12,314 nucleotides of DNA from Chitinophagaceae bacterium (GTDB lineage Bacteria; Bacteroidota; Bacteroidia; Chitinophagales; Chitinophagaceae), in contig CANHMN010000025.1 in the NCBI GenBank assembly GCA_947461645.1, positions 1-12,314 of the forward strand, given 5' to 3'. Made by a program: the position numbers and the translations under genes. Numbering within the stretch: position 1 is the stretch's first letter; every line of letters begins with the position of its first letter. Of the stretch, positions 8,834-12,314 are shown piece by piece. Under the pieces are notes generated by a model. That model was not told the DNA's origin. It searched no databases and saw only the letters and a program-made list of their open reading frames with translations.

Positions 8834-8863
8834 CAATTCTAATATCGATTATTACAAATTCAA
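8834..8863 (-). promoter_or_regulatory. Candidate promoter for the GH92 gene
   Basis: Read on the minus strand, TTG (8863-8861) is followed after 19 bases by TAGAATTG (8841-8834), a 7 of 8 match to TAnnTTTG. The spacer fits the Bacteroidota range of 17-23. Transcription would begin near 8828, leaving a leader of about 35 bases before the start codon at 8793. Confidence 0.35.
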
Positions 8864-8999
8864 GACTTGTTCAGCGAAGAAAAACTAGATTATCTAAAAA
8901 GCGGGACGTAAAATCCTTGTGGTTCTTTTGTTTTATTTAATGTTTTCCAAAAGGAACTTCATCAAAAATTCCATGTAACCCCAATGCCAATTTATTGTG

Positions 9000-9064
9000 C
9001 AACAACAACCTATGTTTATTTTTAAAATACCGGCAAAATAATATCTCGGTGACAACAACAACCT
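9000..9064. repeat. Direct repeat pair CAACAACAACCT
   Basis: The 12-mer CAACAACAACCT occurs at 9000-9011 and again at 9053-9064, a period of 53 bases. TGCCAATT also occurs twice nearby (8985-8992 and 9066-9073). The low complexity of the CAA triplet makes chance or slippage possible; a regulatory role is only a guess. Confidence 0.5.
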
Positions 9065-9182
9065 TTGCCAATTCTATAAACATAAATGCTCTAAAACCCA
9101 ACTGATTGATTAGGTAAATATTATGCTTAACGATTTTTTAACTAATTAACTAGATTCCCGATTTCGAACGTAAATAGTATAA

Positions 9183-9211
9183 TTGTTATACCCTCTTTTG
9201 CCCTAAATTTG
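9183..9211 (+). promoter_or_regulatory. Candidate promoter for the SbtA-family gene and downstream genes
   Basis: TTG (9183-9185), an 18-base spacer and TAAATTTG (9204-9211), an exact match to the TAnnTTTG -7 consensus. Transcription would start around 9218, only some 11 bases before the ATG at 9229, giving a very short leader. It may drive the whole rightward cluster, since later gene gaps are only 21 and 3 bases. Confidence 0.45.
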
Positions 9212-9228
9212 CATCTTAAATACCATCA

Positions 9229-10167
9229 ATGCTTGATCCAGTTGTTTTGTTTTTTGTAATGGGTGTTATTGCTGGTTTGGCTAAATCAGACCTCAGGGTT
9301 CCGGAATCCTTTTACAATGTACTCAGCATTTATCTTTTACTTGCCATTGGTATTAAAGGAGGAATGGAACTACAAAAAACCGGCATCACTCAAATAGCTT
9401 TACCTGCTCTCACTGCTATTTTATTGGGTTTAACTGTCACCACCATAACTTATCTAATAAGCAATAAGATTGCCAAACTCGACTTTGACAATGCTGTGGC
9501 CTTGAGTGCTCACTATGGATCCGTAAGTGCAGTTACCTTTGCTGTAGCTATTAGCACACTTAAGAGCAAGCATGTTTACTATGAAGAGTATATGACCGTT
9601 CTCCTTGTTATGATGGAAATTCCTGCCATTATTTTTGCAATAGGTTTTTACAAGTTCAAAAAAAATACAGAACAATTTAACTTTGGCCACATTGCCAAGG
9701 AGATTTTTTTGGGAAAAAGTATTTTACTATTAACAGGAGGACTGTTGATTGGTATGTACATCCAAAATTCAGGAAACAACCAAATGAACATTTTCTTTTT
9801 TGATTTATTCAAAGGATTTCTAAGCATATTTATGCTGGAAATGGGTATTGTTGCCTCCTCCAGAATTTCTGAATTAAAAACTGCCGGAATAAAAGTTATT
9901 TTGTTAGGTGTAACGCTACCAATAATCTCCGGGACATTGGGCGTTTTAGCAGGCTATACTATTGGCTTGTCAACAGGAGGATGCACCGTTTTAGGTGCCA
10001 TGGCTGCCAGTGGTTCTTATATTGCAGCCCCTGCAGTGGTAAGAATAGCCATTCCAAAAGCCAACCCCAGCATTTACCTTACCTCAGTATTGGGTGTTAC
10101 TTTTCCATTAAACTTATTATTGGGCATTTCACTTTTATACAAACTTTCCGTTTGGATAAACCATTAA
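9229..10167 (+). CDS. sbtA: SbtA-family sodium-dependent bicarbonate permease
   Basis: A 312-residue membrane protein with about 10 hydrophobic segments arranged as two repeats. Family marks are the opening PVVLFFVMGVIAGLAKSDLR, YLLLAIGIKGGMEL, HYGSVSAVTFAVA (95-107, first repeat crossover) and AASGSYIAAPA (259-269) followed by IPKANPSIYLTSVLG (second repeat). These align with cyanobacterial SbtA stretches GAVSGSTMAAAL and IPSANPSAY. SbtA imports bicarbonate with sodium across the inner membrane. The protein is shorter than the roughly 370-residue cyanobacterial form, mainly because the central cytoplasmic loop (about 140-160) is short. No SbtB regulator gene is next to it. In non-photosynthetic bacteria bicarbonate transport is inferred from family only; it could serve anaplerotic carboxylation or pH balance, or carry another anion. 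The stop lies 21 bases before the ABC gene. Confidence 0.85.
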   Translation: MLDPVVLFFVMGVIAGLAKSDLRVPESFYNVLSIYLLLAIGIKGGMELQKTGITQIALPALTAILLGLTVTTITYLISNKIAKLDFDNAVALSAHYGSVSAVTFAVAISTLKSKHVYYEEYMTVLLVMMEIPAIIFAIGFYKFKKNTEQFNFGHIAKEIFLGKSILLLTGGLLIGMYIQNSGNNQMNIFFFDLFKGFLSIFMLEMGIVASSRISELKTAGIKVILLGVTLPIISGTLGVLAGYTIGLSTGGCTVLGAMAASGSYIAAPAVVRIAIPKANPSIYLTSVLGVTFPLNLLLGISLLYKLSVWINH

Positions 10168-10188
10168 TCATTTAATTCCCTTCTATTC

Positions 10189-11853
10189 ATGAGTATAAAC
10201 AGCAACAGATTCTGGAAAATGCTTAAACCTGATAAAAAAGAAATTTATCAGGTCTATACCTTCGCGCTTTTTAAGGGATTAATTGCCTTAACTATTCCAT
10301 TAGGCATTCAAACCATTATTAATTTCATACAAGGGGGCAATATTTCAACTTCATGGATAATGCTGTCTATTTTAATTGGTTTGGGAATAGCACTCAATGG
10401 TTGGTTTCAACTGATTCAAATGAGAATATTGGAAAATATCCAACAACATATATTCACACGTTCCGCATTTGACTTTGTCAGCAGAATTCCAAAAATCAAA
10501 TCTGAAGAACTTCAAAATTATTATGCCCCTGAATTGATGAATAGGTTTTTTGAGGTAATGACCATTCAAAAAAGTTTACCCAAAACCATCTTACATTTCT
10601 CAACGGCTATACTTCAAATCTTTTTCGGCTTGATGTTATTGTCTTTGTATCATCCTTTTTTTATCATTTTTAGTATTGTTTTGGTACTGATGGTGATTGG
10701 AATTATTTCTTTAACCTCAAAGCGAGCTTTCCAAACGAGTGTTGAGGAGTCGAAATTCAAATACAAGCTTGTTTCTTGGCTGGAAGAAATGGCAAGATCA
10801 AAGACCACTTTCAAAATAGCTTCACAATCTGAATTGCCTGTGCGTAAAACAGATGAAAAAGTCACAAAATATTTGTTATCAAGAGAGAAACATTATTCTA
10901 TTTTAAAAAATCAATTTGGGCTGCTTCTTGCCTTTAAAATCATTATTACCTTGTCTTTGCTGTTGATTGGCGGACTACTTGTAATCAACCAGCAAATGAA
11001 TATTGGCCAATTCGTTGCGGCTGAAATCATCATTTTGTTAATCATTGATTCTAGTGAAAAAATTATTACTAGCTTGGAGTCTGTTTACGATATGTTTACC
11101 TCCCTGGACAAACTGGAACAAGTTTACCAATTCAAACTTGATACCGACACAGGCACCCAGGAACTAAATACACAACAGAACAATGGATTAAGCATTGAAC
11201 TTGTGAATATTAAATTTGGATACAGCGAAAATGATTTTATTATTGATGACCTTTCTTTCAAATTTTTAGCAGGAAAAAAATATTGTATTTCAGGAAACAA
11301 TGGCTCTGGAAAATCAACACTAATGAATTTGATTTCCGGAAACCTAACTCCTGTTTCCGGGAACATTTGCATAAATGAACTTCCTGTTCAAAATTATTTC
11401 AAGAAGGATATTGCACGAGCCATTTCTTGTGCATTAAGAGATGATACTTTATTCGAAGGAACAATTATGGACAATATTACATTGGGAAGACCAGAAAATA
11501 CACCTGATCAAATTAATAAAGTGCTTGAGGATGTTTACCTTGCTTCTTTTATCAAATCTTTACCCAATGGGATTGATACTATTCTAGATCCAATGGGAAA
11601 GAGATTGCCACATAGCATAAATCAAAAGATTATCCTAGCAAGATGCCTGGCAGGTTTCGGATGTGTGAACATTATTGAAACAAATACAGATTCCATTGAA
11701 AAAAAGGAAAAAACAACAATTATAGACGCCCTATTCAACAACAACAAAACCGTGATCATCAGTTCTAATGATGAATACATCAAATCAAAATGTGATTTTG
11801 TTATTTTGATGAAGGAAGGCAAATTCGATCAAATCATTTCCAAACAAGCATAA
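10189..11853 (+). CDS. ABC half-transporter (membrane + ATP-binding domain) with degenerate ATPase motifs
   Basis: A 554-residue half-transporter with a type I exporter membrane domain (hydrophobic segments at about 22-48, 55-75, 128-180 and 245-290) fused to a nucleotide-binding domain from about 335. No C39 peptidase domain is present. Walker A is perfect (GNNGSGKST, 369-377, Lys375). Other motifs depart from canon: Arg417 occupies the Q-loop Gln position (ALRDDTLFEGTI); LPHSI (473-477) replaces LSGGQ, though the following KIILARCL is typical; the Walker B region reads VNIIET with Glu497-Thr498 instead of Asp-Glu; and SSND (525-528) replaces the TH of the H-loop. The frame is intact and membrane segments well kept, so this is not an obvious pseudogene. 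It lies 3 bases before a HlyD adaptor gene, which points to a tripartite export system. It may bind ATP with weak or no hydrolysis, or pair with another subunit. Substrate unknown. Confidence 0.9.
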   Translation: MSINSNRFWKMLKPDKKEIYQVYTFALFKGLIALTIPLGIQTIINFIQGGNISTSWIMLSILIGLGIALNGWFQLIQMRILENIQQHIFTRSAFDFVSRIPKIKSEELQNYYAPELMNRFFEVMTIQKSLPKTILHFSTAILQIFFGLMLLSLYHPFFIIFSIVLVLMVIGIISLTSKRAFQTSVEESKFKYKLVSWLEEMARSKTTFKIASQSELPVRKTDEKVTKYLLSREKHYSILKNQFGLLLAFKIIITLSLLLIGGLLVINQQMNIGQFVAAEIIILLIIDSSEKIITSLESVYDMFTSLDKLEQVYQFKLDTDTGTQELNTQQNNGLSIELVNIKFGYSENDFIIDDLSFKFLAGKKYCISGNNGSGKSTLMNLISGNLTPVSGNICINELPVQNYFKKDIARAISCALRDDTLFEGTIMDNITLGRPENTPDQINKVLEDVYLASFIKSLPNGIDTILDPMGKRLPHSINQKIILARCLAGFGCVNIIETNTDSIEKKEKTTIIDALFNNNKTVIISSNDEYIKSKCDFVILMKEGKFDQIISKQA

Positions 11854-11856
11854 TCA

Positions 11857-12314
11857 ATGAAACTTCGTTCCTACGATATATTGACATCGAGACACAGAAA
11901 GCAACCTGTTCTAAAGGCGATGTACATTGTTGGCATATTGCTTCTAGTGCTGTTGTTTATACCATGGACCCAAAATATCAGGTCCTATGGAAAAGTAACT
12001 GCGCTGAAGCCTCAACAAAGACCACAAACCATACAAAATATCATTGCAGGCAGAATAGAAAAATGGTACGTACAGGAAGGACAATTCGTTAAAAAGGGAG
12101 ATACCATCATTCAAATTAGTGAAATCAAATCTGAATACCTTAACCCTGATTTGGTTGCCAACTCCGAAAGTCAGTTAAAAGCCAAAAGTTCTTCCGTAAA
12201 GTCCTACATGGAAAAAGTGGGCTCTATAGACGATCAAATAACAGCAATTATTATTTCCAGAAAATTAAAATTAGAACAAGCTGAAAATAAGCTCAAACAA
12301 TCTTTACTCAAATA
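11857..12314 (+). CDS. HlyD-family membrane fusion protein (3' truncated)
   Basis: An open frame starts at ATG 11857, three bases after the ABC stop codon, and runs past the right edge; 152 codons are visible. A basic cytoplasmic N-terminus (MKLRSYDILTSRHRKQ) leads to one transmembrane helix at about residues 19-36. Then comes a first half of a biotinyl-lipoyl-like domain, with GRIEKWYVQEGQFVKKGDTI (65-84), the hallmark of HlyD/RND adaptor proteins. From about residue 105 the sequence becomes a charged alpha-helical, coiled-coil-like stretch (SQLKAKSSSVK, LEQAENKLKQ), the expected periplasmic hairpin. Such proteins link an inner-membrane ABC exporter to an outer-membrane TolC channel. The 3-base gap suggests translational coupling with the ABC gene. 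A TolC-like gene may follow outside the window. Confidence 0.9.
   Translation, partial: MKLRSYDILTSRHRKQPVLKAMYIVGILLLVLLFIPWTQNIRSYGKVTALKPQQRPQTIQNIIAGRIEKWYVQEGQFVKKGDTIIQISEIKSEYLNPDLVANSESQLKAKSSSVKSYMEKVGSIDDQITAIIISRKLKLEQAENKLKQSLLK

Larger units (their letters stand above)
8794..9228. other. 435-base intergenic region with divergent promoters and small repeats
   Basis: This gap separates the divergent GH92 and SbtA-family genes. The longest reading frames starting with ATG are trivial (for example 12 codons from about 8949). It holds candidate promoters for both flanking genes, a duplicated 12-mer (9000-9011 and 9053-9064), a 9-bp inverted repeat (9011-9019 with 9076-9084) and a small palindrome TAGATTATCTA (8886-8896). 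No tRNA, known riboswitch or terminator shape was recognised. Confidence 0.6.

Noticed and set aside
8794..9228. Riboswitch or tRNA in the long intergenic gap
   Set aside because: No cloverleaf, T-loop sequence or conserved aptamer core was found on either strand; only AT-rich DNA and short repeats.
9229..10167. SbtA protein as aberrant because Tyr264 replaces Asp of the cyanobacterial ASSSDIS motif
   Set aside because: From memory of non-cyanobacterial members, SYI at this place is the common form, so it is subfamily variation and not a defect.
10189..11853. ABC gene as a pseudogene
   Set aside because: Several ATPase motifs are lost, but the frame is uninterrupted over 554 codons, Walker A and membrane segments are well kept, and the gene is coupled to an intact HlyD start, so functional constraint is more likely than decay.
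1..12314. CRISPR array, insertion sequence or prophage
   Set aside because: No regularly spaced repeats, transposase, integrase or terminal inverted repeats were seen anywhere in the window.

Overview
The window reads as a stretch of chromosome from a member of the phylum Bacteroidota (class not resolved). The DNA is visibly AT-rich. None of the six visible start codons has a clear AGGAG-type ribosome binding site. TAnnTTTG-like -7 elements lie upstream of several genes, and the gene content fits the phylum (GH92 alpha-mannosidase with accessory domains, a Bacteroidota-type ABC half-transporter next to an HlyD adaptor). No rRNA, tRNA, CRISPR array, insertion sequence or phage gene was seen.

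Layout. 1-1176: most of cinA, missing its N-terminus at the window edge. 1356-2696: a lipoyl-bearing E2 acyltransferase of a 2-oxo acid dehydrogenase complex. 2793-4073 (minus): a DctA/GltP-type dicarboxylate or amino acid symporter, convergent with E2 across a shared bidirectional terminator. 4227-5762: a 12-helix APC-superfamily (CAT-type) amino acid permease, divergent from the symporter. 5836-8793 (minus): a secreted three-module GH92 alpha-mannosidase, convergent with the permease across a second, perfect 14-bp bidirectional terminator. 8794-9228: a 435-bp non-coding gap holding divergent promoters and a small repeat cluster. 9229-12314: three closely packed plus-strand genes, namely an SbtA-family bicarbonate permease, an ABC half-transporter whose ATPase motifs are strongly eroded, and a HlyD-family membrane fusion protein that runs off the right edge.

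How the genes work together. Most of the window is ordinary metabolism and transport: acyl-CoA production by an E2-containing complex, two nutrient importers, and mannoside breakdown in the periplasm or outside the cell. The right end is the start of a tripartite envelope export system (ABC protein plus HlyD adaptor, presumably with an outer-membrane TolC-like protein beyond the window). The most unusual observation is that its nucleotide-binding domain keeps a perfect Walker A but lacks the canonical Q-loop glutamine, LSGGQ signature, Walker B Asp-Glu pair and H-loop histidine. No wholly new system is evident, but this atypical ABC/HlyD unit, tightly linked to an SbtA-type permease, deserves a second look.
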